DNA of 64,000 nt from Multifurca ochricompacta (GCA_022496185.1 WTXG01000002.1:1364001-1428000); one strand, 5' to 3'. Shown: positions 32,371 through 44,700, counted from the first letter of the stretch. Notes: generated by a model from the letters alone, not told the origin. Numbers and translations are program-made.

Positions 32371-32780
32371 TGTCAGAAATGGATCAATATGGCCAGGTCA
32401 GATCAATTGCTAAGTGTGTGGTACTAACAAGCGAGTTGTGTCTTGTGCAGTAGCACTAGGACTGTGTTTCATCTTCCTGTGAATACCTTGATACCTTACT
32501 TGATTAGACACAATCCTTTATTGTCTTGGTTACTGTAAGCACACTCTTTTACAGTATTTAAAGATGCTCTCACTGTATGGTTCACTTCAGTTCTGACCAT
32601 CATAACTGAAGTGAGTATTCTGTTATCTTATCTTTACCTATGTAGCTAACATGCACTAGTTATAACTACCATTCTAGGTAAAGACTAATCAATATATAGT
32701 TCTGACCATCATAACTGAATTATAACTACCATTCTAGGTAGTTTGGATTATCTAACCTCAGGCTGTGTTCTTTATTATGT
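32371..32780 (+). repeat. Copia-2 3' LTR (partial) with leader intron
   Basis: It starts TGTCAGAAATGG after the purine tract cacaggggga. TATTTAAA lies at 32555-32562. Exon 1 at 32589-32610, intron 1 at 32611-32659 (GTGAGT ... gctaac ... TAG), exon 2 at 32660-32677, intron 2 at 32678-32737 (GTAAAG ... TAG). The 40-nt copy at 32698-32737 equals exon 1 plus exon 2 exactly. The sequence differs from Copia-1 but has the same plan. The right end is lost at the Tc1-like fragment. Confidence 0.72.
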
Positions 32781-33583
32781 TCATTACAGTCTCACCTGAC
32801 CACAAGATCCTTTTCCAGTCATCCACTGTCCAATTTTCATGGTAACCACTCTCTGACAGAACCACCACCCTGACAGTCAAGCATGGAGGAGGAAGAACTT
32901 ATGGTATTGGTCTTGTATGGGGTGGAATGGACTAGGAATGCTTACAGGGGTTTAGGGGATCATGAATCCATGCCAGTACTGTGATATTTGGATGGCGGAG
33001 TGGTGGAAAGGTTTGAAAAGTAAGAAATGGTGGAGGGTGAAACCATGTTTCAGCAGGACAATGACCCAAAACACAATTCCAAGAAGGCAAACCAGCAGTT
33101 TTAAGACAGGAATATTGAAGCCTGGTATGGATAGCCCAATCCCTTGAAATATTAGCCCCATTGGACACCTCTGGGTGGATCTGAAGAAGGATCTTAACCA
33201 GTCAAGGGGGTACCTGAGTTGTGGGAGAGGGTGGTGGAGGAGTGGAATAAAAATGCACCAGAATGATGGCAAAAGGTTATAGAAAGGATGACTAAAAGGA
33301 TTCAAGGAGTTACCAAGGCAAAAAGGGGTGAAAAAAAGGAGTAATTGGGCAGATAGTGGATTTAAAATGTGGGTCAAAAAACCATCCTGATGATTGATTG
33401 ATTTGATTTGATCATAAAATGCTTATATCATGGCCAATGTCTTTGATCCAAATTGGGCATAGTAGCCAGGAAGCAGGGCTTTCAGACATACAGCCACACC
33501 ATAACCAGATTCCTAAATGCTGAGGTGCTATAGAGTGAATACTAGAAATGGTGCAAACATCAGGACAGTTTTTTGACCCACTG
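32781..33583 (-). mobile_element. Tc1-2 fragment (one arm)
   Basis: It matches the reverse complement of 24440-25245: one arm plus part of the spacer. It ends GACCCACTG, followed by TA at 33584-33585. The internal end near 32781 is truncated. It shows that the palindromic form is a family trait or that this copy was cut from one. Confidence 0.75.
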
Positions 33584-33585
33584 TA

Positions 33586-33872
33586 TGTTGGCCCAGCTTT
33601 TTCCAGCTCAGAAATGGCTGGCTTACGGCTTTGAGCCAAGCCGTGCACATCACTACCTGTACCCATACCTGTCAAAACCCACAGCACTTACCCACATGGG
33701 TATGAAAACCCTTGCTGATCCCTAGCAAAGAACAGTCACACTTGTATAAAATTGAAACCAGAATTATAAAATAAAAATGAGAAAAATAAATTATCTTAAT
33801 CTTATGAATATAAAACAGGAATCTTTGAGGGATCTTAAGTAGCCATAAATGAATGTGTTGTGTCCAAGTGCA
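33586..33872 (-). repeat. R2 repeat, continuation
   Basis: Reverse complement of R2-type sequence: acaacacattcattt, ttaagatccctcaa and an AT-rich stretch, then tacccatacctg hexamers near 33650-33675. Joined to 3507, it restores one R2 copy around the Tc1-1 insertion when compared with the uninterrupted unit at 3107-3180. Confidence 0.55.
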
Positions 33873-33874
33873 TA

Positions 33875-34567
33875 CAGTAGCCCACAAAACTGTTCCAATG
33901 TTTGGCCACCCTGAAGAGATTGACCTACCACACAATGAGAATAATTTCCAAATTTAGTAGAAATTAGTAGATGATAGTGTAGCATCTAAGCTTCAATTAG
34001 AGCCTATAATAATGTCAATTGGATCAGTGGTTCATGATATATAAAATGTTTTGTGAGGCATTATCATTGGAATGGTTTTGTGGCCAACATGTGAGATGAC
34101 AAAACTGGTATCTGGTGGTCATGGGAATGCATTGACAGTCATGTGACAATGTTTAATAAGTTGAACACACACCAAATAATCATCAAGAACACTTGCTTCT
34201 TACCATGCATGCCCTCTCTGCTGCCAAAAGGACTCACATCATCTCCCTCCTCACTTCAGGCAAATCTGCCCATAAAGTGTCAACTATGACTGGCCATGGC
34301 ACTATTATCATCTCAAGATGGGTCATAAATACTGCCCTTACCATCCCAAGTCAAATGGAGGGAGACCAAGGAAGCTGACAGAGAGAAATGCTCAGCATGC
34401 TGTTTGCCTTATCTCCTCTGGCAGGGCAGACACAGATGTGGAAGTGACTAGAGCACTTCAGAAGTTGTTAATGGGTTCCTCTATCAACATAATATGCCCA
34501 TCCATCCTCCCATCAAGTTTTCAAGCCATAACTGGCCCCTCCCATATCATACACCCCCATTCCATCA
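33875..34567 (+). mobile_element. Tc1-1, second arm with transposase DNA-binding remnant
   Basis: It starts CAGTAGCCCACAAAACTG after TA (33873-33874) and repeats 3508-4000 nearly base for base. It then continues past the Copia-1 insertion point (agaccaaggaagctgac at 34366). It encodes AAKRTHIISLLTSGKSAHK and then, in another frame, GGRPRKLTERNAQHAVCLIS, the two helix-turn-helix parts of a Tc1 transposase. There is no catalytic domain. Confidence 0.75.
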
Positions 34568-34569
34568 TA

Positions 34570-35377
34570 CAGTAACCCACAAAACCATTCCAATGTTTAA
34601 CCATCCTGAAGAGATTGACCAACCACACCATAGGAATAATTTCCAAAATTAGTAGAAATTGGTAGATGATATTGTATCATCTAAGTGTCACTTAGAGCCT
34701 ATACTGATGTCAATTGGGTCAGTGGTTCATGATATATAAAATGTTTTGTGTAGCAATGTCATTGGATTGGTTTTGTTGTTACGTCCAGTGCAGGACATTC
34801 CACATGACTTGTGTGACAGCATGGTTGCAGATTCAGGTAAGAAACCAATGGGGTTCCTTGGAGTTAAACGTGATGAGTCAAAGTCAAAGAGGCTGCGCTC
34901 TAAGACAATGTTGAATGGAAAAGTGCCAGAAGCACTGAGACAACTGAGTTTAAAGATCCAAAGGGGAGTCCAGAAGACAAGCACCGATGTATTCAATAAG
35001 TCGAGTCTGAGGTCTACAGGGTAGCTACAGTGGACTTATATACGTAACTCAGTGGGCGTCTAGGAGATAAGGGTACGGAGTCAGGTGGGCCCAAATATAC
35101 GGAAGCGGAGGGCATAAAGCCTGGCTTCTGATAGGGTATTAAGTAAGTGTCTGGTCATAAAGATAAGGGATAACAAGATAAGAGCCAAACATAAGCAAGC
35201 AGCGAGTCAACAAGTACAACGGGGGTCACAGGGATGGAAGAAGAGCACGGGATGGGTCCCAGGATGGAGATGTGATCAGGAAGTGTAGAGTAGGTGGTAA
35301 GGAGGGGTCGTCATTGGGGAGAGTAAAGAAAATGGGGTTGGACAGCAGGGGTTGTAACATTTGTGGCCTATTGCACT
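34570..35377 (+). mobile_element. MITE-like Tc1-1 derivative holding a solo LTR
   Basis: About 220 bp excluding the LTR, between TA dinucleotides (34568-34569, 35378-35379). It starts CAGTAACCCACAAAACC and ends in an inverted ccaatgac ... ggttttgtggcc form. It lies at the centre of the Tc1-1 palindrome, between the arms ending at 34567 and starting at 35380. Confidence 0.55.
34777..35359 (-). repeat. solo LTR of the Gypsy-A/C type
   Basis: 583 bp, minus orientation, with the 5-bp target duplication tttgt (34772-34776 and 35360-35364). Removing the LTR restores ggttttgtggcc, as in the related copy at 34070. It keeps the self-priming 11-mer. Confidence 0.88.
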
Positions 35378-35379
35378 TA

Positions 35380-35584
35380 TGATGGAATGGGGGTGTATGA
35401 TATGGGAGGGGCCAGTTATGGCTTGAAAACTTGATGGGAGGATGGATGGGCATATTATGTTGATAGAGGAACCCATTAACAACTTCTGAAGTGCTCTAGT
35501 CACTTCCACATCTGTGTCTGCCCTGCCAGAGGAGATAAGGCAAACAGCATGCTGAGCATTTCTCTTTGTCAGCCTCCTTGGTCT
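35380..35584 (-). mobile_element. Tc1-1, continuation of the copy at 3508-4000
   Basis: Reverse complement of 34366-34567. At 35584-35580 the minus strand reads agacc, the Copia-1 target duplication also present at 3996-4000. Joining 3508-4000 to this segment restores an uninterrupted arm of about 700 bp. Confidence 0.8.
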
Positions 35585-36074
35585 TGATAAACAGGCATGT
35601 GCACGCAGTGATACTGACTGTTGGATGTTTAGCGTGTAAGGCTAAAAGACAAGTTATACTTCAGAGGTGAAGAAAACTCTGTTACTATACTACTGACCTA
35701 AAAGACAAGTTATCTACAGAGAGTGGTTAGTCAAAGGTATAGTAGAAGTAATGTAGAAGGGACTTACACTTCAGAGGTGAAGAAACTCTGAAGTGTAAGA
35801 GACGAAAAGACACCCTTATATACTACAAGGATGGTCTGTGCGCAATGGAATGTGCTGGAATATACTACTGAGGGACAAAGGCCATTGGCTGATGAGATAT
35901 CACATGCTATACAGGATTACTAAGGTACATCAGTCAGCTGCTGCGCATCATGAGAAAGAAAGTAATAATGATATGGTAAAAAGTCCGAAACTCCAATCAT
36001 ATCTAATCTAATCTGCACAGCTTAGACCCTAACCTAGATGCCTGAAGCACCTCAAGACACATACCATGTCAACA
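35585..36074 (-). repeat. Copia-1 3' LTR
   Basis: 490 bp, partner of 4001-4500. The leader architecture is the same: exon 1 at 35790-35768, intron 1 at 35767-35714 (GTAAGT ... CTGTAG), exon 2 at 35713-35698, and the spliced copy at 35681-35642. Here exon 1 lacks one T relative to the copy. It is preceded by a purine tract (catggaggga). Confidence 0.88.
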
Positions 36075-36219
36075 TCCCTCCATGATTAAGGCATCAGGTC
36101 AAAATGAATTGAATGAGCACATGCCAATTAAGAGGCGTGAGAGTGAGTCGACGAGAGGAGAGGAGTGATCTGAAGTGTGTTATGCAAACTGAAACGCATT
36201 CAGTCACACACCTCTTGCA

Positions 36220-39200
36220 TCACTCTCGAGGTCGACAATATGGACACTTCTGTGCCACATTGAGGTCGACAATATACTCATATAAGACCAAGTTAGTAAC
36301 CATGTTTTCATGTGACGCTCTTGGTAGAGACTTTGTGAAGCCATCTGCCAGCATTTCACCAGTGGGAGTTCGCACTAAATCGATTAGATGCGATTCAACA
36401 TACTCCCTGATTGCATGGTACTTTATTGGTATGTGTTTTGACCGCCTTCCTGTGACAGGGTTCAATGCCAAGTCTATGCACCTTATTGTCACAATGGAGT
36501 TGAATGGGTGAAGTGACTTCATATCCCAATTCCTCCATAAACATCCTATACCATGCAGCCTGATTAGAAGCCTCAGCTAGGCTCATGTATTCAGCTTCTG
36601 TGGTGGACTGTGCTACAGTCTTTTGCTTTCTAGAGCACCAGGATATGGCTCCATTTGCTAGCATATAGATGTAGCCTGAAGTAGAGTGGCAGTCCTCTTG
36701 ATCTCCCCATGAGGAATCTGCAAAGCCATGAAGGCCACTCTCTTCATTCCCTCCAGAATATCGCACCCTGTAGTTCATAGTAGCATTAAGGTACTTTAGA
36801 ACATACTTTGCTAGGCGCAGATGATGTTGTGAAGGATTGGAAGCATATTGACTAAGGCGCACAACAGCAAAACTAATGTCAGGTCTGCTTCCAATCTGCA
36901 CCCATAGCAGTGACCCCATTAGCTGTTGGTACTTCTTTATTTCTGAAGTAGATGCCTGGCCTTCAAACTTGACCAGATGTGCATCCACGCTGGCTGGTAG
37001 GGGAGTGTATACTGGATTGGAATCCCTCATCCCAAACTTCTCAAGAATAGACGAAACATAAGCTGCCTGATCAATTTCCAGTGTCTTGTTAGGACAATCT
37101 CTGGTGATGTTAACACTGAGATATGACTGGATTTCTCCCAAGTCAGTCATCTCATATCGGCTAGATAGAGATTCCTTCAGCCATGTTATCTTATCTTTTG
37201 AAGATCCAAGTATAGTGATGTCATCAACATATAGAATGACGAAAAGTGAATCATCCCCCCATGGTGATGATACACATATACTCCTGCATCAGAGTACGTC
37301 CGAGTAAAGCCCAGTTCATTAAGAACTGCATGGAATTGTAGATTCCATGCTTGGGAAGCTTGTTTGAGGCCATATAATGCTTTTTGTAGCCTACAAACTT
37401 TGGACTCTTGTCCAGCAATGATGAAACCAACAGGTTGCTCCATATAAATCTCCTCATCCAAATCGCCATGAAGGAATGCCGATTTGACATCCATCTGGTG
37501 GATTTCCCAATCTTCTAGCGCAGCTAACGCTAGTAATAAACGAAGTGATTCAAATCTGGCAACTGGGGAGAATGTTTCATCAAAGTCCACTCCTTCTATT
37601 TGAGTGAAACCTTTTGCCACGAGCCTGGCACGAAACTGTCCATCTGGTTTCAGTTTAAAAACCCATTTAGACTTGACTGCCTTTCTTCCTTCTGGAAGAC
37701 TTTCAAGGCACCACACATTTAGCTTATCTAAAGCATCAATTTCATATTTGCATGCTTCAAGCCATTCAGCAGCATTATCAGACTGCATTGCCTCCTGAAA
37801 GGTCAGAGGGTCTCTATAAGAGACACCGGCGGCATTTAGCAGTTCCATGGTCCCAAGCCTGGATGAACCTTGCACAAACTCTGCATTATCCTCATTGTAA
37901 AAACGAGGATTCAGACGACGTGATTGTTTTGGCATAACAATATCAAGATCTAAATCTTCTTGTATAGCCATGGATCGTCGTTCAGAGCGTGGACTTTCCC
38001 TAGTAAAAACTGGTTGGGAAAGTTTGCCTCTAGCCTTTTTTGTTGACTTTCTAACAGCACGAGTTCTGGTGGGGAGTTGGGAGGGTTCCATTATTTGGGA
38101 CGGTGGTGTCTGATATATGGTGTCTGTGTGTGTGTCTATTTCATTGTCAGGTGTGGTAGGCTCAGGATTTATTTGAGGAGGCTCCACTACCTCCTGTTCC
38201 TCAACCTCGGTATCCTTATACTCAGGATCCTGAGGAACTGTGGCTATTGCTGGTGAGGGTTGGACAGACCCTCCTTCAACTGGAACAGCTTGTTCCTTTC
38301 TTTTATCTCTGTTGTCCGCTACAGAGTGGGATGGGAAGGACTCTTCATTAAACATCACATCTCTGGACGAAACAAAGGACCGGGTATGCCTATCCCATAG
38401 GAGGTAGCCTTTGCTATTTGGCTCATACCCAACAAAGACGGCTTTTTTGGCTTTAGGATCCAGTTTTTGCCACTTGTTTTCCGGAACATGATAATATGCT
38501 TCACAACCAAAGACTTTAAAATAAGAGACATCTGGTATGTCCCCAACCAGAAGCTCTAGCAGTGTCCTCCACTTATTAGAATGGATGGGAGTTCTGTTAT
38601 ATATGTGACATGCTGTAGAAACAGTGCACTCCCAAAAGCCAAGAGAAAGCCCAGCATGATGAAGCATACTGGTGGCTTTTTCCATTATTGTTCTATTGAA
38701 CCTTTCAGCTCTTCCATTCTGTTGTGGGGAATATGGCATCGTGAGTTTATGCTCTATGCCCGCCTCACTTAACAAGGACTTCAGTTCATTATTGACGTAT
38801 TCGCCACCACAGTCTGTGTGTAAGGTCTTTATTTTGTTATTTGTTTTGTTTTCTAAGAATGCCTTAACACTTGCAAAGACCAATTTGAAGTAATGTTTTG
38901 CTTTCATTGGAACAACTATAGCACTGCGGCTAAAGTCATCTATGAAAGTGGTGAAATATAAGTTCCCTTGTATTGAGGTACATTGGAGTGGACTGACTAG
39001 GTCACTATGAATGACCTCTAAGGATGCTGAAGCCCGCTTATGAGAGGGAGGGAAAGGAAGGCGATGGGACTTTCCCATTTCACAGCCATGACAAGGCTTT
39101 ACTTCCTCTTGGCTATTCTTCAAACTGAGACCCTTTACGGCCTCAGGAGCATATCTTTTTAGGGCTTGTTTAGACATGTGGCCCATTCTGAGATGCCAGG

Positions 39201-39868
39201 TATCAAGGCTGGTTGATGCAGTATTTAAGGCAGTGGTTGTTTTATCCACTATAGCCCCTTGGATCCAGTAGAGATCCCCAGCCTTGATTCCTTCCACTAT
39301 TCTTTGTCCTTTATACTCTATTGCGACATTGTATTGATCAAATAAGACCATACCACCTCTATTTGTGATATGACTTGTTGATAAGATGTGATTTCCTGCT
39401 GATGGCATGTAGAAAACATTATTAATTTCCAATATATAGTTTTTATTGGTCCTTATGTGAACGCTTCCTACTCCTTCTATTGGGACCATGGTTCCATCCG
39501 CCACTGTTACTGTATGTCCCGAATGAGGCAGATATTCATAGAAATCTGACTCAAAGGGTGTGAAGTGGGTGGTGGCACCACTATCCATCATCCAGGCAAA
39601 TCCATCATCTTGGAAGACTTCTTGAGTCGCATTCAAAGTATAAAGTTTAATGTGAGGTGTCTCATGCACCTCCTGTATTCTTCCACTACCATTAACTATT
39701 GTAGCTACTTGGTGGGAAGATGATGGTACACTGGCGCCTTGCGCCTTCCTCTGGTTGCCCTTTTTGCCAGCAGCAGCATTCTGCCGATCCTGTTTCCTCT
39801 GCTGACATTCATTTGCCTTGTGGCCCGGCTTCTGGCAGTAGAAGCAAGTGACATCATTGGACAATGAT
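36220..39868 (-). pseudogene. pol: Copia-1 Gag end and Pol (protease, integrase, RT, RNase H)
   Basis: Minus-strand continuation of 5436-6198. From 39864: CCHC knuckle CFYCQKPGHKANEC (residues 7-20); protease DSGAT (Asp 94); integrase finger H224, H229, C258, C261; integrase core D288 (HSDLVSP), D351 (HTDCGGEY), E387 (GRAERFN); RT from about residue 700 (FKLKPDGQFRARLVAKGFTQ, YGLKQASQAWNLQF). A one-base change in a run of six C at about 37255 shifts the frame just before YVDD. RNase H (ADSSWGD, TTEAEYMSLAE) is in 37150-36395. A second shift at about 36483 precedes the TPTGEMLADGFTK end. The first shift could be a sequencing error. Confidence 0.88.
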
Positions 39869-40461
39869 TGTTACGTCCGGTGCGGGACGTTCCACACGAC
39901 TTGTGTGTCAGCGTTCGTTTGTGATCAGATAAGGGACCAATGGGATCCCTTGGAGTTTTAGATGGAAGGAGTCAAAGTCGACAAGGCTGTACTTGAAGAC
40001 AATGTTAAGCGGAAAGTGCCAGAAGCACTTGAGAGGGTCGAGTCAAGCGTCCAAAGGGATGTCCAGAAGACAAGCACCAATGTATTCAATAAGTCGAGTC
40101 TGAGGTCTACAGAGTAGCTACAGCAGACTTATATACGTAATCCAGTGGGCGTCTATAAGATAAGATATCGGAGTCAAGTGGGCCCAAATATACGGAAGCA
40201 GAGGGCGTAAAGCCTGGCTTCTGATAGGGTATTAAGTAAGTGTCCGGTCGTAAAGATAGCGAGATAAGAGATAAGGAGACGAGAGTCGAATCATGGGCAA
40301 ACAACAGGTCAACAAGTACAATCAGGGTCACGGGGACGGAAGAAGGGCACGGGATGGGTCCCAGGATGGAGACGTGATCAGGAAGTGTAAGGTAGGCGGT
40401 AAAGAAGGGTCATCATTGGGAAGAGTGAAGAAAACGGGAGCAGACGGCAGGGATTGTAACA
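39869..40461 (-). repeat. Gypsy-B 3' LTR
   Basis: 593 bp. It appears identical, as reverse complement, to 13106-13698. Confidence 0.92.
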
Positions 40462-40492
40462 TCACCCCCTCTTCTGGTTCAAGCAGACCCTG

Positions 40493-41692
40493 CTAGAAAC
40501 GACTCGTACCGTCATCGTCTTGCACCAATTCCAAATAATCATCGGCTACATTACGCTCATCCATGGTATAATTCTCTTTGTCCGAGTCTTGGGGGCATTG
40601 GTGAGTGCGGAGAAAGCCGTAGGGCCCGCGCTGGCCACACAAGCGACATAGATCATGAATCGGACAATCCAGTTCACGATGTCCGGAGTTGTGACGCAGG
40701 CATTTGCCGCACCATCCAGACGGATTGGAAATTGTTGGAGCGACCCCTACGCGGCAGAAAATACAAAACCTACTCCAGTGCAGGTTGCTTCGACAATGCC
40801 GGCACCACTTGTGGTTGAGAGGACAGTTCCAGCTGATGTGGTACTTACTGTCACAACGCCAGCACGTCTCCCCACACGGGTTTTCATGCAATCGCGGCAT
40901 CTCGAACCGGTTCGGCAACAGCACCGGAGCAGCCCCCAATGATCGTGGAGGCAGAGGTCGGGCATATGTATCAGCGTACCTCTCGGCAATCGTCTGGTAA
41001 GCATCTCCTTTCTCCAACCTTTTCCGGATCTCCACCAATTCCTGCTCTATTTGGAACATCCCGTTCGTCAGCTGGGCCATCATCTTCGCATGTTCTTTGT
41101 ACTGTCGGTTAAGTGTGTTGCGCAAGGTCAGGTTCTTCCGCAGTCTCATTACCTCGGCTTTGAGACGCAGAAGTCACATGTCACTTAGTACTTCGTCGAT
41201 GGCGAAGGCTCGCGAATCTTCAGCCGCCAGATGTCCCAGCTGTTCGTCGGTCATGGTGTGATGTAAACGACCGGTATACCTTTCTTCCAGATAGACTGGA
41301 GCCCCATAAACTGGACCGTCCTTTTTCATGCATCCAGCCGCATCCATCCCTCCATTGGTGTAGAAGATATACTTGGCGATAGCGGTGGTTCCATCACCCA
41401 TAGTGATCTCGAGTGGGTAGTACATAGAGGAGTTCGGGTTGTTGGCGAAGAAAGGGAACTCCGGCACTTCGTCATCGGACTCCATGCCTATCAGGTCATT
41501 TGGATGCGGCTCTTCACAATGTTCGAAGTCATTGTTGGGGTTGGGGGATTGATTCTTGATTCAGTCCTCAGCAGCCTCATAGTCGATGGGTGAGGAGGGG
41601 CGTGTGGAAGGGTGAGCGGAGGGGAAATTCTCAACAACTACTGTGGTGGCAGTGAATGCGTCGACGGCGGCGTTGGCGGCGATGAAAGACAT
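40493..41692 (-). pseudogene. Gypsy-B ORF3, one nonsense codon
   Basis: It starts MSFIAANAAVDAF at 41692. TGA near 41171 replaces the CGA found in Gypsy-A (the SDMRLPRL segment), and another stop lies near 41562. The zinc-knuckle half (41149-40493) is intact and reads through the codon that is TGA in A and C. Domain order as in Gypsy-A. Between A and B, each copy supplies the codon lost in the other. Confidence 0.78.
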
Positions 41693-41766
41693 AATAGATT
41701 CGATGGTGGTAGGACATTGCTGTGGGAGCATGTACTGGGGAATTTGCTTCAGGGGTCGTCGCCCTT

Positions 41767-44700
41767 TTAACTGTTCTTGGGCGCTTCCGGGTGTCGGGCG
41801 TGGAATTCTGAGATAAGGACCGGAGCAAAGATATCCCCGGCTGGTTCCCACGAGCTGTCTGAGTCTGGGAATCCTTTCCACTTAACGAGGTAATGTAGCT
41901 TGCGCCCTCGGCCTTTACGTGAGGAGTCTAGAATCCGCTCCACTTCCCATTCCGCTTCTCCATCGATTAATTCAGGGGGAGGTCTAGGGAAGTTTTCCCC
42001 ATGCAGAGATGTCTCTCTGTACGGTGTCAACAGTCTGGCATGGAAGACTGGGTGGATTCGCCATGTGGGGGGAAGTTCGAGTTCATATGACACATCTGAC
42101 AGCTTCCTTGTTATCTTGAAGGGTCCGTGACGTCGGGGCGCTAACTTGGCTGTTGGATGTGACATGTGAACATTCTTTCCTTCCAGCCACACCAAGTCAT
42201 TGGTCTGATAAGGTGTGAACTTCGAGGGCTTCTCCGCTAGGGTTCTTTGCGCCTTCAACAGGTTCTCATTGGCTGATTTCCTGATCTCTTCCCATTGGCT
42301 GATACGCTGTGTGGCTGAGGGAACGTTCATTGGCTTTCCAGTCCACGTGGCTCGAGGCGTCCATCCCATGATAAGTGAGAATGGAGAGTTTTTTGTGGTG
42401 CCATTGGGCCAAGAGTTGTGTGCGAATTCTGCCGTCGCTAGCCAGTCAGCCCAGTCGTCCTGTCGTCCATTGCACCAGAACCGAAGATATTGTTCGAGCC
42501 ACTGATTTGTCCTTTCTGATTGTCCATCTGTCTGTGGATGATAGGCCGTCGAGATGTTTTGGGTTATGTTCAGCGTTTTACAGAGGGCCCTGGCAAATGT
42601 GGACGTAAAGCATGGGTCACGGTCTGAAATGATTTTTTCCGGGAGGCCATAATGTCTGTAGACGTGATCCAGGTAGAGTTTGGCTACTCCTTCTGCTGTG
42701 ATGGACTCATTGCATGGTATGAACAGTGCCGCTTTCGAACAGTCGTGATCAGTGATGGTCAGGATGGAGTCGAAGCCTCTGGAAGTGGGGAGTTTGACGA
42801 TGAAATCCATGGCAATGGTCTGGAATGGTTGTGATGCTGTTGGTGTAATGGGGAATAGTGCTGGTGGGTGTGGGTGCGTATTCACTTTGTTGGCTTGGCA
42901 ATCTGCACATCCCTTTACATATTCCTCCACGTCCTTTTTCATGTTTGGCCACCAGTAGTCTCGTTTGGCAAGTGCGTAGGTATTAGCAATGCCTGGATGT
43001 CCTGCAGAGGGAAGATCGTGGTGAAAATGGATCACCCCCCTCTTAATGTTGTCGCCACCGGTGACAACGAGTCGATCCCCGTCCTTCCACCACAGTCCAT
43101 CAATCTTCTTCAGATTATGCGCCTCTGCCCATGATTGGCATAACTGCTGGTTCATGTTCTGTGACACCTGGGCCCATAAGTCCATGTCGTGGAGGCTGAC
43201 GATGGCTACTCTTGTGAAGACTTCTTCAGGGAGTACTGTGATATCATTGTTGTCCTCCCCCCCATGGTTTAAATCTGGTGCCAGACAGGGCATCTGCTCG
43301 TGCATTACGGCTTCCCGCGATGTGTTTCAACACAAAGTTATATTCTTCGAGCTCTAGAACTTCACGAGCGACTCGTCGGCTGATTTTATGGGGTTCTTTC
43401 CAGTAGAGCAGGTTGGAGTGATCAGTATGGATGATGGTTTTATGGGGGGTTCCCGCTAGGTATGGTCGCCAATGTCGTAGTGCCTTTACAATAGCTAGTA
43501 GCTCTCTGTCCCAAATATCGTAATTTCGTTCTGCTGGCGAGAATGTTTCTGAGTAGAAGGCAACTGGGTGAAGTAGTCCTGTTGCATCCCGCTGGTTGAG
43601 TACGGCACCGTTGGCGAAATGGGAAGCGTCAACTTCAAGCTCAAAGGGTTTCTCTAGGTCTGGCTGTAAGAGGACTGGTTCTGAACCGACAATGTCTCGG
43701 ATCTGCTCAAAGGCTTGTTGTTGTTCATCTGCCCAATGCCAGGGTACGTCCTTCTTTAATAATCCGTTCAATGGTTGGGCGATGCCTGAGAATCCACGGA
43801 CAAAGCGCCGATAAAAGTTGCAGAATCCAATGAAGGACCGCACATCCTTGATGCACGTGGGTACGGGCCACTCCCGATTCCTTGTACTTTTACTGGGTCC
43901 ATCCGCACATGCCCTCCTTCCAGGATAACTCCTAGGTATTCCACACTCGATTGTTCAAACGAGCATTTGGCTGGTTTGAGGTACAGATCGTGTTCGTGCA
44001 GGATGTCTAGCACCTGGTGTACTCGTTCTCGATGATGGGCTAGGTCGTTGGTAGTGGCCACTAATATGTCGTCCATGTACACCACTACTTCGCCCGTGAG
44101 GATAAGATCGCGGAAGATATGATTCATCATTGATTGGAAAGTGGCGGGTGAGTTGGTAAGGCCAAAGAACATGACATTCGGTTCAAAGAGCCCCTGATTG
44201 GTCTTAAAAGCTGCTTTGCATTGGTCTCCTTCCTTGATCCGGATATTGTTGTAGCCCCAGCGGACATCCATTTTAGAGAATAGGGACTTATCCCGCATGG
44301 TATCAATGAGTTCCGAAATGAGCGGCAAGGGGTAGGCGTTCTTCACAGTGTGGGCATTTATTCGTCGATAATCCTGAACAGGTCGAAGCTTGCCGTCTTT
44401 CTTTTTGATAAAGAAGAACGGCGATGCGTATGGTGATTTCGATGGACGAATATACCCTTTTGCCAGATGTTCCTCAAGGAATGTCGTAAGCGCAGTTTGT
44501 TCTGCTTGTGACAATGGATAGATTTTACAATCAATTGCGGACGGGGTGTCGGGTGTGAAGTCAATGGCATGGTCCCAGGGTCGTGCAGGTGGAAAACGTT
44601 GAGATTCCTCCTCAGAGAATACCTTCCAGTGTCGATGATACTCTTCTGGCACGACCTCCTCAAAAGTCCTTTCTGTATGCCCCTCTACTGCCTTCTGCGC

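Noticed and set aside
38100..38330. Acidic, repeat-rich segment of Copia-1 as a separate gene
   Set aside because: It is in frame between integrase and RT, where Copia polyproteins normally have a variable linker.
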